Positions 10,791-21,490 of a stretch of 64,000 bases of DNA are shown here, one piece after another; position 1 is the first letter of the stretch; every line of letters starts with the position of its first letter. The stretch is from Kappaphycus alvarezii. Taxonomy: Eukaryota > Rhodophyta > Florideophyceae > Gigartinales > Solieriaceae. The stretch covers positions 1,674,001-1,738,000 of the forward strand of contig NADL03000464.1 of assembly GCA_002205965.3 (NCBI GenBank), given 5' to 3'. A program made the translations under genes and the position numbers. The notes under the pieces are model-generated. The model searched no databases, was not told where the DNA came from, and saw nothing but the letters and a program-made list of their open reading frames with translations.

Positions 10791-11132
10791 GCTGAAGGTC
10801 GCTGACCTTTTTGTATTGCGCTGCAATACATACATGGGGCTGCCAGTCGCAGACCGTACCGAGGCAGATGGCTTCTCGGCCCTTTGGTATTGCGCTGCTA
10901 ATACCATTGCAGAAGGTCGCTTTGACCAATTCCAAGTATTGCACTGCAACACTGGTGCAAGGGGTCTTTCGACTCATTTGGTGTTACGCTGCAGACACCA
11001 AAGCGGAAGGTTGTTGATCTTTAAGAATTGCGCTGCAATATGCAACAATCAACGTAAGTTTTGCAGTGTAACAATCAACGTAATACTCACGTTGATTGTT
11101 GCACGACCCTAAGGTATTGCGCTGCAAGTACC
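10791..11132. repeat. Array of hairpins with TTGC-GCT-GCAA cores, about 45-bp period
   Basis: Six imperfect inverted repeats share the core TTGCGCTGCAA. The clearest are TGTATTGC-GCT-GCAATACA (10812-10830), TGGTATT...AATACCA (10885-10906), TTTGGTGT...ACACCAAA (10977-11002) and GGTATTGC-GCT-GCAA-G-TACC (11113-11132, one bulge). Weaker ones lie near 10944 and 11033. Spacing of the last four is 44-45 bp or twice that. Further hairpins are interleaved: AAGGTC-GCT-GACCTT (10795-10809), and a 12-bp stem at 11070-11081 with 11089-11100, whose left arm is also duplicated at 11042-11055. On the minus strand each core reads LQRNT or LQCNT, so this may be a decayed tandem repeat encoding a peptide of about 15 residues. 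Confidence 0.7.
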
Positions 11133-11139
11133 TAAGCAT

Positions 11140-11399
11140 TAACAATGACTGCGTTCAGTACTGTGTCGCTGGTGATACAGAGGTTATCACTGGAGCTACA
11201 GTACTCTCATTGCATGTAACACGTGATACTCCTTTGCTGTAAGAGCTGTAATCATGTGCACAGTGATGTCACACTTATGCTGTAATCATTCGTGCAAATG
11301 ATCCACACTCCCCCCAGTCGGATTGATGGGTTATTCCGTCCGCCCTTAAGTAAACCATGTCCACGTCTCGCTATCGACTGAGTATTCATCATCAAGCCT
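11140..11399. other. Intergenic beside the copia element
   Basis: No gene seen. It contains one more inverted repeat (GGTGATA...TATCAC near 11,171) and may include the 3' flank of the copia element on the minus strand. Confidence 0.3.
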
Positions 11400-11498
11400 G
11401 ACGTTCATCATGCTGTTTGCACGCAATTCGTTCAATTTCTGATAAAGCTCAAGGTTGCGTTTTGTTCATGCGTCTGCGATATTTTCTGTCCCAGGGAT

Positions 11499-12397
11499 CT
11501 ATCTGATCACGTGGAGTTCCCGTGCCTCAAAGCTGCTCTTGATGCGGGTTACTGTTGGTTGTAGTCGGTAATCCTCACCAGTGTGAAGCATCGTGATGGT
11601 ATCTCCCAAAGCTCTGCTGTCCACGCTGAGGTCATGTCTTATCGTTGACTTTGGGAATATATTCTGGAGAGCCATCCAGGAAGAAGCGCCCCGCGCCCAT
11701 AGCCGCTGTACAAGCAGCATCCGGAGATTCGAGTGATCAAGCATTTTTAACCCTGCCTTCACCAGTTCTGTCTCGAGCAAACGTCCAACACTAAGGTTCA
11801 AATCAGTCCCAACTACTGGAGCAAGTAAGCTGCATAAGTTATCCCTGATTGCTGTAATGCGTACTTCTTTAGTTATCCCTGTTGCTGTTAGCTATTTGCT
11901 TTGATAAAGTGTTTCGTTACCGCACACTCACGCATCGGCCGGACTTTGACCTATACCCCTTTAATCCAACTCGCTATCTCCGCATATCAACAAGCAGACC
12001 GGGAACGGAAATTAATCAGTGATCCGACACTGGCCTCCGAACATCGCGCGCTACCCAGCTCTGTGGCTCGCCAAGCGTTTACCATTTTGTAATATTATCC
12101 CCTGTCGTCGTCTATTATTGCAGCGATGATTTCCGCACCATACGGAGAGTAGCTTACTCGTTTCTGCTTATGGCTGGTCCAGTCGATTGGGTGGAATAGT
12201 TGATCACCATTTCCATTCAAGATTCGTAAACCACTTATCATTTCAGTTTGTCCGTAGTCTTTTGCTGTGTTATGCGAATCATCAGTGAATGTAAATGGCC
12301 GTATTGATGTTGGCTTGAATGGTCTGCGAAATATTAGTACGGACTTAAGGCGCAGTAGTTCTCGAAGCATGCTATTTGCATCAATGAGGTGTTTCAC
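11499..12397 (-). pseudogene. Copia RNase H, split in two frames
   Basis: The frame 12397-12095 shows RPFTFTDDSHNTAKDYGQTE (first catalytic Asp region) and PIDWTSHKQKRVSYSPYGAE, the copia RNase H 'W.SkKQ..vs.S..EAE' motif with its Glu. The frame 11801-11499 continues with LSVDSRALGDTITML (third catalytic Asp) and TRIKSSFEARELHVIR. A W-x-PG-x-x-N-x-A-D-type end follows to about 11,400. The reading frame changes between the two blocks. Confidence 0.75.
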
Positions 12398-13306
12398 GCA
12401 AAGTCAGTTAATTTTCTGCTGCATGAATGGCACAAAAAACTATGCCTGAGGTAGCCTTCCATTTCCGAGATGAAGTAGTATGCCCGCGAGCGATTTGTAT
12501 TGGTGTTTTTCTTCATGTGTGACCAATGAGTTCCTTCTTGTGCGGCTAATTGAGATAGGACGTAGTCTTTCAAGTTAATGCCACATAGAAAGGCTGATAT
12601 TACCCCAGTCGTCAATTTTGATCCTGCAACCATTAAGTTGAAGAGTTTGCTTCTTACGAACTTGCTTACTGTGAACTGCTCCTGTATTAGGGTAACGAAC
12701 TCATCAATATAATCACTTCTCCCCCCGATGAGTAAATCATATGTAACCTTCGCTATGATGAGAAAGATTCGCCCTTTTGTATCTCTCCGAAGGAAAAGTT
12801 GTCCAACGCTGCGAACTTGATGCAAAACTCCTGATCTTAGCATCCATTCATCGATATATTTTTGCCACTGGCGTACTGCTTCAATGATAGCATAAGGTAA
12901 CTTTGTCAACCGCCACACTTTGCCACGTTCGTACTTGGGATGATTACACCATTCTTTCGGGGGACGCACGAAAATGACTCGCTTAATTGGCCCGCTTTGT
13001 AAGCTCCCTTACTGTCAAGAGTATCCAGTTCAAGGCCAACTATACTAACTATAGAGAAAAGAAGGCGGATTATTCTATTTTTGCAGTGGCGAAAGCTTTT
13101 CTAATTTTCTCTTTCTCATTATCTTTGCTAACATTGGGTACAATCCTCGCCTTAAGTTTATGCTTGCCATTGTCTTCCGTGTTTACCTTATACAACAAAT
13201 GTGACGTGATAATGTTCGCTCTGTACGGCAGAGTTCTATCTTCAACTGCTTCAAATGTATCGGCCCAATTGTCGGTGAATTCAGTGTTGAATGCCTGCTC
13301 GATGAT
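12394..13306 (-). pseudogene. Copia reverse transcriptase, interrupted
   Basis: From about 13,300 the minus strand shows, with stops, SHLLYKVNTEDNGKHKLKAR, the conserved N-terminal RT block of copia elements. The open frame 12969-12394 continues with RPPKEWCNHPKYERGKVWRL, then TKLPYAIIEAVRQWQKYI (the 'VWRL-K-LYGL-EA-R-W' motif) and LNLMVAGSKLTTG-type sequence. The usual YVDD catalytic site is represented by KVTYDLLIGG, in which the first catalytic Asp appears to be lost. The domain is therefore probably inactive. Confidence 0.75.
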
Positions 13307-14155
13307 CTATGATGGCGCGAAGTTCAGCTTACTGGCAGTGACTCGTTTTGCTCCCACTGTAGTGTAAATATCTTCAAGGACTCCATCCTTTATACTGCTG
13401 AGTTCTTTGAACTCAGATGGAGGGCCTCTCAGGCTTTCTGCATGAGATCCTGCGTCACGTGTGCCTGATTTTACATCATTACCATCATGTATCTTGCCGA
13501 GGTATGAAAGCTTCTGAGATGGGATTTCATATCCCAACTCTCTTTCAAGTGAACAAGATAACAGTTCCCGGGAGAGATCTGACTGAGGTGCGATTCTAAT
13601 ATCCCCGTAAGCCGGTTTCATGGTGGGGCCACGTGTCAGTACTCCATTAACAATCCGATGTACCTCTGAATAGTGTGGATATGCCTTGACCACTTGTGCA
13701 GCGACCCAATGGTCATCCTCATTCTTTTTTGTGGATGCATACCAGACCCAAACCTTTTGGCCTGGTCGGAATAATGTTTCGTATGGGATGTTGGGTGATC
13801 TCGACCATAGGAGTTTCTGTAAGGCACGTGTAGCAGTCTGTTCTTCGTGCACGGCAAGCAGTCCCGCAGGTAAAATGGCTTCCGGGATTGTGAATATTGA
13901 GGGTTGGTACCGACGTACTAGCTCAAAGGAGCTCAGAATGGACGATCCAGAGAATAAATTTAAAAGGAATATAGCTCTATACAAGATGGTTTCCGTTGTA
14001 GCTGATTGTATCTCGCGATTGAGGCGGGATATTATTTGTTTGATTGTTCGGATCTTTTGCTCGAAAATTCCGGTCTTATTATGCCGGCGAGTGGGACGAG
14101 GTTGAAGAGTATATTGTGTGATTTCAGGTAAGCAATGAACGGCCTCCGGTTGCAT
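13307..14155 (-). pseudogene. Copia integrase core end and C-terminal region
   Basis: A continuous frame of 282 codons. It begins near the end of the integrase core: the Glu-containing motif KTGIFEQKIRTIKQIISR corresponds to the 'N..xE..h..lk' catalytic Glu helix. After it comes a helical region with RALQKLLWSR and a beta-rich DNA-binding-like segment (PGQKVWVWYASTKKNEDDHW) resembling the integrase C-terminal domain. The final 100 residues are charged linker leading to the reverse transcriptase. No stops interrupt it, unusual for this element. Confidence 0.65.
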
Positions 14156-14879
14156 TCATCGTCAGCGGACACTGCAGCTGGTGATCCATGTCTGTATACC
14201 CAAAGTGATTCCAGTTTCTCGATAACGTTTTTAATGTTCCTTTGCGTTGTGATTGAACACTCCGTGTAACCAGTACCGGCATCTGTAAAGACAACAGCAG
14301 TATGATTCTGTCCACAAATGAAGGAAACATGAAATCCACTTGCACCTCTTGGTTTAAGGCTTGGTTAACATGTGTTTGTGAGATTTTCTTTGTGGGGAGT
14401 GGGAACCCCGTGCTAGAGCAAATCTCACAGGCCGCTGCCACTTTGTCAATATCTTCTTTCAGCTTCTTATCAAGTATACCTGCCTGTTTGCATAAGTGTT
14501 TCATTTGATTTGGGTGAGCTTGTGTGTAACGATGTACTCTCTTCGCAAAGTTATGCCTAGTGAGTTGTACATTAACCTTCAGGTGTTGTGAAATCAAGAA
14601 GCTCACCAGTGTCTTGGGTCTGGGCGCAATCTCGAGTCTCATGCGTATACTTTCGGGATTCGACTTACTCTCACTGGCACTATACGCGTCGATCCTAGTA
14701 GGACTCTTGTCTTGCGGTCTGTTGACCTCTAAGTATGGTACATCCGTTAGGTTGACTGAGGTAGCATATCGGGTAACATCTAAACCTAATATGAGTAGTA
14801 GGCTACCTTGGACAAAGTCAAACGTAATAGAAGTGGGGCTACCCGCCTTGTCAGGCACTGTAACTGTACAGGAGCACAC
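14124..14879 (-). pseudogene. Copia protease end and integrase zinc-binding domain
   Basis: The frame of 251 codons begins with the C-terminal part of a retroviral-type aspartic protease (FVQGSLLLILGLDVTRY). After a linker comes the integrase HHCC zinc-binding region, with HRYTQAHPNQMKHLCKQAG and CEICSSTG. The first catalytic Asp of the integrase core is probable in VQVDFMF. The frame then shifts; the core continues in another frame with VFTDAGTGYTECS and is followed by the next segment. Its place upstream of the RT supports the copia assignment. Confidence 0.7.
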
Positions 14880-15509
14880 GATAGGTTGGGGATCTAGGCA
14901 CTGCTCACCCCAACATGTATGTAATTTGCTCGAGGAGGAGAGAGTTCAAGGTTGATCCGCAATGCATTACATAAAAACGCGGCTTCTCTTATTCAACCAT
15001 TGGATGTGGGGATCCTGGATCGAATATTGGGTTAGGATCTGCGCGGAGCTCTGCAGATCCTATTCCCCCCAGAAAAGCAATCTCTGCCGCTGGTCCTGTC
15101 CCGTTGTGAGGGTGATCTTTTTTGAATCGTTTGCTACTTGGTTTGTCATTGAACGTGACCATCTTACCTCTGTTTTCATCTGGTGCATGACGTTTGAAGG
15201 GCCCATTGGAACGCTTCTGTCCCTGTCGTACAAAAGCATCCCCTTATGTACTGAAGTGTACTTGGACTTCAACGAAGAGAATTAAGTAGGCTCCAAGCGA
15301 GATACTCGAGGATAAAGTCCGCGATTGCGAGCTTGCGAGGTTCAACTAGGACTCCGTGAGGAGAAAACACGCAGGTTTCTCTGTACTTCATGACATCCCT
15401 AAGCGTCACAGACGACCAAATGCTCGTGAATCGGCTTACTTTTGCCCACCTAGAACACGCCCAATAAAAAATGCAGCTTTTTCAGCTCGAGCTCGCTTTT
15501 TTCCCGGCG

Positions 15510-16130
15510 TTACTCGCGATCCTTGCTGCGCCCATCCTTTTCAGCGTCGAAATTGGATCTCTCGAACGCTAGTTGATCCCTCTCCAAATCAACTTTCGCT
15601 AAGTCCGACTCTTTCAAAGACTCTCCAATCGCAGCCAGCTCCCCGCTCATAGCTCTGTCTCGGCTCTTTCTGCGCCTCTTGGTCTCCTTAATACTGTCAC
15701 TCGAGTCGCTTTCAGAGCCTTCGTCGTTGCGCTTGTAGTCAGGCGAAATCTTATTCTTCCTCGACAATGAAGCGGCAACGAGATAACACCCAAACCTCTC
15801 CTTCCGTTCTTCGTCCTTTGCGATCTTCTCCTTCTTCGCGTTCTTCTTCTGTTTGAAGTCTCCCTCCGCTTGTTCATATGCGAAAGGAGCTCGTTCAGTT
15901 CACTGAGATCCCCGCCCCCAATACCTGAGCGGGCATTCGTCAGTCCGTATTTATTCTAGAACGCCTCTTGCAGGCGGTCGTAATGGTCATGACACTGCTT
16001 CCAATTGACCTCCGAAGTCATTCCCTTACTGCCGTTGCATCGAGTGGGGACGATATCATATCGAGTGCAACTTGTCCCCTACGGAGCGATATGGGCCTTT
16101 GCAGCGGCCACATCCCGCATTATTATGAGA
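15510..16130 (-). pseudogene. PIF/Harbinger accessory (Myb-like) ORF2, copy A
   Basis: Across three frames on the minus strand, a Myb/trihelix-like protein can be followed. EVNWKQCHDHYDRLQEAF is followed by NARSGIGGGDLSELNELLS, the 'SGI..e..ELe.LL' signature seen in the DNA-binding second protein of PIF/Harbinger transposons. Then comes a long basic and acidic coiled segment (KKNAKKEKIAKDEERKERFG, SESDSSDSIKETKRRRKSRD) and a terminal helix (LAKVDLERDQLAFERSNFD). It lies divergently next to the transposase at 16.7 kb, the usual arrangement in these elements, but frameshifts show it is dead. Confidence 0.6.
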
Positions 16131-16299
16131 TCACCAGCGGGGAGGAACTTAAAGCGGCGGCCATTATTGCCCCAGCGCATATCGCCGACTTTTGTTGGAG
16201 AGGGGGCTGCGGTGGCCGATGAGGTCGGGAAATCGGGCATAGGAACTACTGCAGCCTGCAATGGCGGCGGAGGGATAAGCGGAAAGGATTTGGCGAGGA

Positions 16300-16575
16300 T
16301 TACTGAGGAGGGCTGCTGTGCAGGAGAGGAAGAAGCGGCGTCGCTGGCCATGTAGAGCTGGTGCGTGGGGAATGAGAGGGACGCATGGAACCGCCAAGAA
16401 CATTGGTACTGGTATTTAGGCCTTGAATTTCCGCAAAAAATGCTTTCTCACGCTTGTCAGAGTTGCTCACGAAGTCGTGACAAATAGCATATGTTTCAGC
16501 CCATTTAGTCACGAGTTCGCAGCAGAATTCTGCGAAAACGCTGTCAGGGTAATTTTTATTTACGTAGTCTGCCAT
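16300..16575 (-). other. Unrecognised ORF between Harbinger genes
   Basis: This is a frame of 91 codons from ATG. Its first 55 residues look like a folded, alpha-helical protein (VFAEFCCELVTKWAETYAIC, DKREKAFFAEIQGLN). The rest is Ser/Pro-rich. It may be the N-terminal part of the accessory protein encoded just downstream on the same strand, shifted by an indel. No independent family is recognised. Confidence 0.3.
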
Positions 16576-16719
16576 TGTCTTTGGCTCATATTTGTCTGCG
16601 TACGGTCACTATTATAGATTTTACGGTACGACGGACTTCAGCAATTAATCTGCAATTTTTCTGTAAATGTATAGAAAAATTTAACTCGACTAGACAGTCA
16701 CATGAGCAATCCAATTAAT

Positions 16720-17990
16720 TGCCCATGTTTTTTACGGCGTATACTCATGTGAGTATTAGATCCGACAGCATACATAGGCACTACCAAGAAACTGGATGTC
16801 TCGGGCCCGAAGGGGGTCCCTTCTTCTGGAAACAAAGGCCCAAAACTTCAAATGGCTCCAATTCTGGCGGGGAGAATTCTACTGCATCATCGAGAGGCGT
16901 GCACCCACTGATATAACCACAGCAGTTCTTGTTACAGCGCTCAAGAACTGCAAAGAACTACGCGAAAACCATGTCGTTTACGTTCAACAGAACGCACTTA
17001 TTGCAACGAAAACCTTTGAACAGGATTTTAAAAACATGGGTTATGAGCAATGTTTGCTGCACTTTCGATTCCAACGTGCAGATGTGTACAAAGTTATGGA
17101 GATTATCACGTTTGGCAGCGAGTATTACAGATAAAGTACAAGACTGATTGCTACATGCATTATTCTAGAAAGAATTTCGACAACGCAAAAGTGGAAAGAT
17201 GGAGAACTCAGTTCCAAAAGAATTCTTCTCCTTTATCGGAGATATTATGGGAAGCAACCGATTCCTTCACAGAGAAATGGGAATCGCGTTTTACAAGTCC
17301 AATCAATTCAGAATTCATACAGGACAAAATAGCAAAGTATGTGCTTGCTATCAAAGGAAAAACAGGGGCTACAGATAACTGTGGGCCTCATTGATGGAAA
17401 TGTAATGGAAAATGCTCGCCGTAGTGATGGTGCATTAGATAATGTTGGTTATAATGGACACAATTGGAAACATGCGTTAAAGTTTCAAGAAGTAACATCA
17501 CCGGATGGGCTCTTTTTACATTTCTACAGCGCTTTGAGGGCCGTAGACATGACTGAACCCTCTACTCTCGATCTGGTCTAGATAAGCAGTTAGAGACAGT
17601 ATTGCAAGACGGATCACAGTCTTACTGTATATATGGAGACAGCCGCTGTAATTGGAGAGGTTACTAAGAAATATCGTTTCTGGGCTCTTCAATAACACCA
17701 AAACAGGCTCTTTTTAATACAGGAATGGGTAAGGGAGAATAAAGGTCGAATGAATGTTCAAAGAAGCAAAAACGCATTGGACAACCGTGGAATTTCCCAG
17801 GAAATTACGCAGTCTGCAGCTTCCTGTTGGTGTGATTTACATAGCCGCTTTCCTACTGAGTAATGTCAGAACTATTATTTATGGAAACCTAACATCACTT
17901 TACTTTAGATGCAATCCACGCTTACTGCTGGAGTATCTACAGACTAGATTGGCAAGTGAAAATGCAAATCGAACAGACTCAGATTAAGAG
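16720..17990 (+). pseudogene. PIF/Harbinger transposase (DDE_Tnp_4 type), degenerate
   Basis: The catalytic region is clear near 17,390-17,560: GLIDGNVMENARRSD is the 'GfiDGT' first Asp motif. VGYNGHNWKHALKFQEV is the highly conserved 'YNGHK..H.lkfQ' motif, followed by SPDGL. Near 17,630 IYGDSRCNWR matches the second Asp (GDxxY). The C-terminal block 17,754-17,987 (WTTVEFPRKLRSLQLPVGVI) fits the third acidic-residue helix region. The N-terminal half (16,796-17,390) reads in two frames and includes LWEATDSFTEKWESRF. At least three frame changes and several stops rule out function. Confidence 0.75.
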
Positions 17991-18089
17991 TAAAAGTGGA
18001 AATCTGTAATATTTTGTTACCCTACGTCCGGTGTGAACCCCCATTTTCCCCCTCGAACTTACTTTAATAAGCTCATCCATTACATCCAT

Positions 18090-18640
18090 TATTAGCTTCA
18101 TTTTAGTTCCAATTAAGCGGCTGCATCCCTTTCTTCTCTTCGCTCGTCACGTGCGCGTTTGCGTCCTGCAATATCTTCCTGTAGTCGTTTCTGGTCGAGC
18201 TCTAATTTCTGTTTTTTCGTTTCAAATCGCTAACTCTAAGCACGTTGTTATGCCCTTGAAAATTCATTCTCGTCGGTTATGGCGATGTCTATAAAGAGTT
18301 GATGTCAGCGGCAATATTTCTAATTTTTTTCTATGGCTTCTGTAGAACTACTTTCACCAGAGTCTAGTTCCGGCACAGAATATTTACTATCAGTTGACAG
18401 TCTTTCATTTGATCGCGCCTCAATCAATGAAACAATTCTACCTTTCTCCATATCTCTACGGGCCTCCATCCCCCTTTTCGACTTCTTTTCTTCGGTTAGT
18501 TCATCTCTATCGTCTTTTATGGTGAACAGTAGCTCCTCCATTTCTCGAACTTATCCCAATATTCCACTCATAAAGCGCTCAGAAAGGTCATCCCGGTCAA
18601 ACCTGCGCTGTAGTCTTAAACATCTGTCTTGTACAGATTT
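18090..18640 (-). pseudogene. PIF/Harbinger accessory (Myb-like) ORF2, copy B
   Basis: A second copy of the accessory protein. RCLRLQRRFDRDDLSERFMS leads to GILG-stop-VREMEELLFTIKDDRDEL, matching the 'R..lL..f+.++..e+..SGI..e..E.e.LL..i' layout. Then KKSKRGMEARRDMEKGR and an acidic serine-rich stretch follow (frame 18541-18320). A last coiled segment (KLELDQKRLQEDIAGRKRAR) lies near 18,130-18,230. It is clearly paralogous to copy A at 15.5-16.1 kb, segment by segment. Both copies sit on the minus strand, on either side of the plus-strand transposase. Confidence 0.6.
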
Positions 18641-18889
18641 CTACGTCACAGTTCTCGTAATCATTAGTGTTGTATTTGCCTTTGAAGCAGCAATTTAGAA
18701 CCTCTCTCTTGTTACTCCATTCGGAGCTATATTGGCCTTGCATGGCGCCACTTCTCGTAAAATAACCAGATCCTCTGCATAGGTAAACTTTTATCGTCTG
18801 CCAGGTCCCGGTTGCGTAACATTCGGTAGTGACGTAATAGCGGCGGCAGTAATTTTCGGTAGAAACGCAATTGCGGCGGCAGGCAGTTG

Positions 18890-19400
18890 CGGATCAGGCG
18901 GTATCGACTGCATGGTGGCGGTAAGAGTTGACGAAACAGGATGTAGTGACTGCATAGCGGATGTAGTCGATGGCGGCGGTATTTAGTTGAAGATAAGGTG
19001 GTAGTGACGCCATAGCAGTGGTAAGCGTTGAAGAAACAGGCGGCAGTGACTGTGCAGTGGATGCAAGAGGTGGCACAAGGAGCACTACTAGCGCAATTGC
19101 AGCGATAGACGGTGACGAAACAGGCGGTAGTGACAGCATAGTGGCGACGGGGGGTTGTGGAACAAGCATTGGTGACGCCATTGCAGCGGTAAGCCATGAA
19201 GAAACAGGTAGTAGTAGTGACTTCATAGCGGCCGCAGGCGGTGGAGAAAGAAGCAGTAATGACGCCATGGCAGCGGAAGGCGGTGACGAACCAGGCGGTT
19301 ACGTCACAATAGCAGCAGAACAAGGTGACGTAACAGGCCGTGGTGATGGCATTGTAGCGGTTGGAGGCTATGTACACGGCTGTACTGATGATGTAGGAGC
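18890..19400 (+). repeat. Coding-type minisatellite, 42-48 bp units
   Basis: A run of at least eight imperfect units with the consensus GCGGTGACGAAACAGGCGG followed by TAGTGAC and GCNATNGCAGCGG. One plus-strand frame stays open for 145 codons (19018-19455) and reads as a degenerate 14-16-residue peptide repeat of the type GGDETGGSDSIAA. The minus strand is also open for over 200 codons, so open frames are not evidence of a gene here. Confidence 0.7.
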
Positions 19401-20239
19401 TGTAGGAAATAATAGAAACTTCACGTCGTCGATCCGGGCGGTTTTAAGGGAATGAAAAAAGGTGATAGGAAAAGCAGAACCGTAATCAATCGTTTAGCAG
19501 CGGCAGAAAGCACATGGGCTGCTAAAAGCGCAGCTTAGATACAACGTCTTTGTGATGGGTGTCTGAGGTGAAAGGGCTGCCCTTGCTCAGGTTCACACAA
19601 CTTGATGGCTTGTTGGCGAGCAATATTCGCACACGCTACTTCACTAACTCCTCACTTTTCTGGAAATACGCTCACGCGGAACTTTACGATTTCTGCAATT
19701 CGTTTGCTTTTTGTACACGTATTGCCGAAAGTCTGCCTTTTAATTACAGAATTCTGTATCCGTAAAATACTTATTGAAAGATGCATCCCTATAGTGAGGT
19801 CTCATAGGGAGGGGATGTAATGCTTTTTTTCTATTTACGCTTCTTTTTGCAGCCAACCGGAACCGACCCCCTCCTTTCGAATATCCCTTTTCTCCTCTCT
19901 CCACATGCCCAACCGATCAAAAAACATTCGCAACTTCTTTTTCATTTCTCCCCACAGCAATGGCTCTAACCAAGCAACTCGCTTGTTTGCTCACTGACGG
20001 TCGTGCCCCTCGGAAAAATATCGACACTAAGGCGATGCGGGTCGCCCGCTGCGCAAAGGGACCCCTCCAATAGCAAGATCGAACCTAATATGCCTGTCAT
20101 CGGAACGGTCAGACATCAAGAAGATGATCTTCATTGTTGGGGAGTAGCGAAACCACTTCTTCATACACAACGATTCTTGCGGAATTCATCCGTACCGCGT
20201 TTCGCATCAGGAGTTCCTCGATCTCTTTGTAACTCAAAT
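19401..20239. other. Intergenic; nothing recognised
   Basis: No convincing gene. Short frames at 19,559-19,820 have no motif. From about 20,003 degenerate reading begins that may belong to the element described next. Confidence 0.3.
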
Positions 20240-21250
20240 TAAGGACTATGTTACTCACTGCGTCGGTGAAGAGGTCACGCGTGGCGACGCCTTCTAACTC
20301 GGTCTCACAGAGTCTCAGTACGATAGGCGGATTTATGATGAGGTCTAAGAAAAAATTTCGATCATCATTGCGGTTCGCTGGGACGACGACACCTAAATTT
20401 ATCGAGCAGTCGACTCGGAAACTGGAGAGGAGCACTCAGTTTTGCTCTACGCTCTCGCATTTTACGGCCTCCAAGAGCCATTCGGTCACTCTATCTCTCG
20501 TCAGGCCAGGTCCTCCTTGGGGTGCGAAGGTTGACTCAGTTCTGTGTCGAGCGTTCAAAGGTGGTGCCAAATTCATCCCTATCGCCGTCTTCAGTTGTCC
20601 TTGGTTCGTTAAAGGGATCCACGTGCTTCCCCCGATTCTTTCTTGGCCTCTCCGCGCGCCGATGTGGTACTCCGTGACGACACCGACATATGCATTTGTT
20701 GCTCTATCTCCAACGCTCTCTGGCAGCTGGGTTCTCCTTCCGTTCCCAGAAAGTGGTTGGAGTACTATGAAAGTATTGATCGAGCTTTGAAGGTCGATAT
20801 CATGCGTAATGGTCGCATTAGAAGTTTGATGCACAAAAGCATGCGCCTCCATGTTCTTTCATTCTTCATCAAGGGCCTCAAGGATAATTTGGCCCTTCCT
20901 AGTGGGTTTTACGTTATGAAGATCCAGGATTCTCGTGAGGTGCATCACTGCGTCACGATGAATACTGAGGCCGGCCAGATATGGGATCTGTGCGAGCTAT
21001 TCCTGTGGAACTCTCTTTTCAAGCTCTCCGTGAATGTGTCGGCGATAATTTTTCATTCCTATTCGTTCTAGAGCCCCGAAAGGCTATGCTCGTGACTGCA
21101 AGGAAGCGCAAGGAGCGTCGTTCTGGTCTTCACTCCTTGTCCGTCCGTAAGCGCGAGCGAAGGATGAGGGAAAACAAGGGAGGCAGCAGGGCCGCTCCTT
21201 ATTTACTCAAGATTCAAGACTTCACTCGCAACGTTTACGATTTCTCTTCA
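20240..21250 (+). pseudogene. Unknown protein with possible papain-like Cys/His domain, copy A
   Basis: The best frame is 20643-21071 (142 codons). DICICCSISNALWQLG has the look of a cysteine-nucleophile helix (C..xxNAL..LG). About 80 residues later, VHHCVTMNTEAGQIWDLCE has the look of the histidine strand with a trailing acidic residue (HxV.v......i.D..E). That Cys-then-His order is the papain-like one. Upstream, in other frames from about 20,180, protein-like sequence (RVSHQEFLDLFVTQIKDYVT, SETGEEHSVLLYALAFYGLQ) shows this is a longer, frameshifted protein. After the domain the frame at 20981-21253 is rich in Lys/Arg. Family unknown; a similar fragment lies at 26.1-26.7 kb. Confidence 0.35.
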
Positions 21251-21490
21251 TGATTCATTAGTACTTAGCCTTCGATGATGAACTCTTCTCCGCAATTGCT
21301 CTTCAACCTACTTGATTGCTGATTGTACCCCTTGCTTCATTGAAATTCTTGCTTTTCCCTAAATGATTAAATGAGTAGGTCTCGTCTTATACGAGACAAT
21401 ACGATGCGCAGGAATTTCTTTCCTTGTAACGCGTCCGGAAGAGGACAGTAACTAGTAGCGTGGGTGGTTCGCTTTAGTCACCCGGCATGG

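Larger units (their letters stand above)
11400..15272 (-). mobile_element. Ty1/copia LTR retrotransposon, degenerate
   Basis: The domain order along the minus strand is gag or linker, protease tail, integrase, reverse transcriptase, RNase H. Integrase before RT defines the copia superfamily. The individual domains are listed separately. Many frameshifts and stops interrupt it. I could not delimit LTRs. A small open frame at 15272-15060 may be the gag C-terminus. Beyond it (to about 15,500) nothing is recognised. Confidence 0.8.

Noticed and set aside
10791-11132. CRISPR-like array because of evenly spaced palindromes
   Set aside because: Units are diverged, spacing varies, there are no unique spacers of constant length and the DNA is eukaryotic.
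18727-19377. A 216-codon Cys/Tyr/Thr-rich minus-strand protein
   Set aside because: It is an open frame produced by the minisatellite; the periodicity explains it fully.
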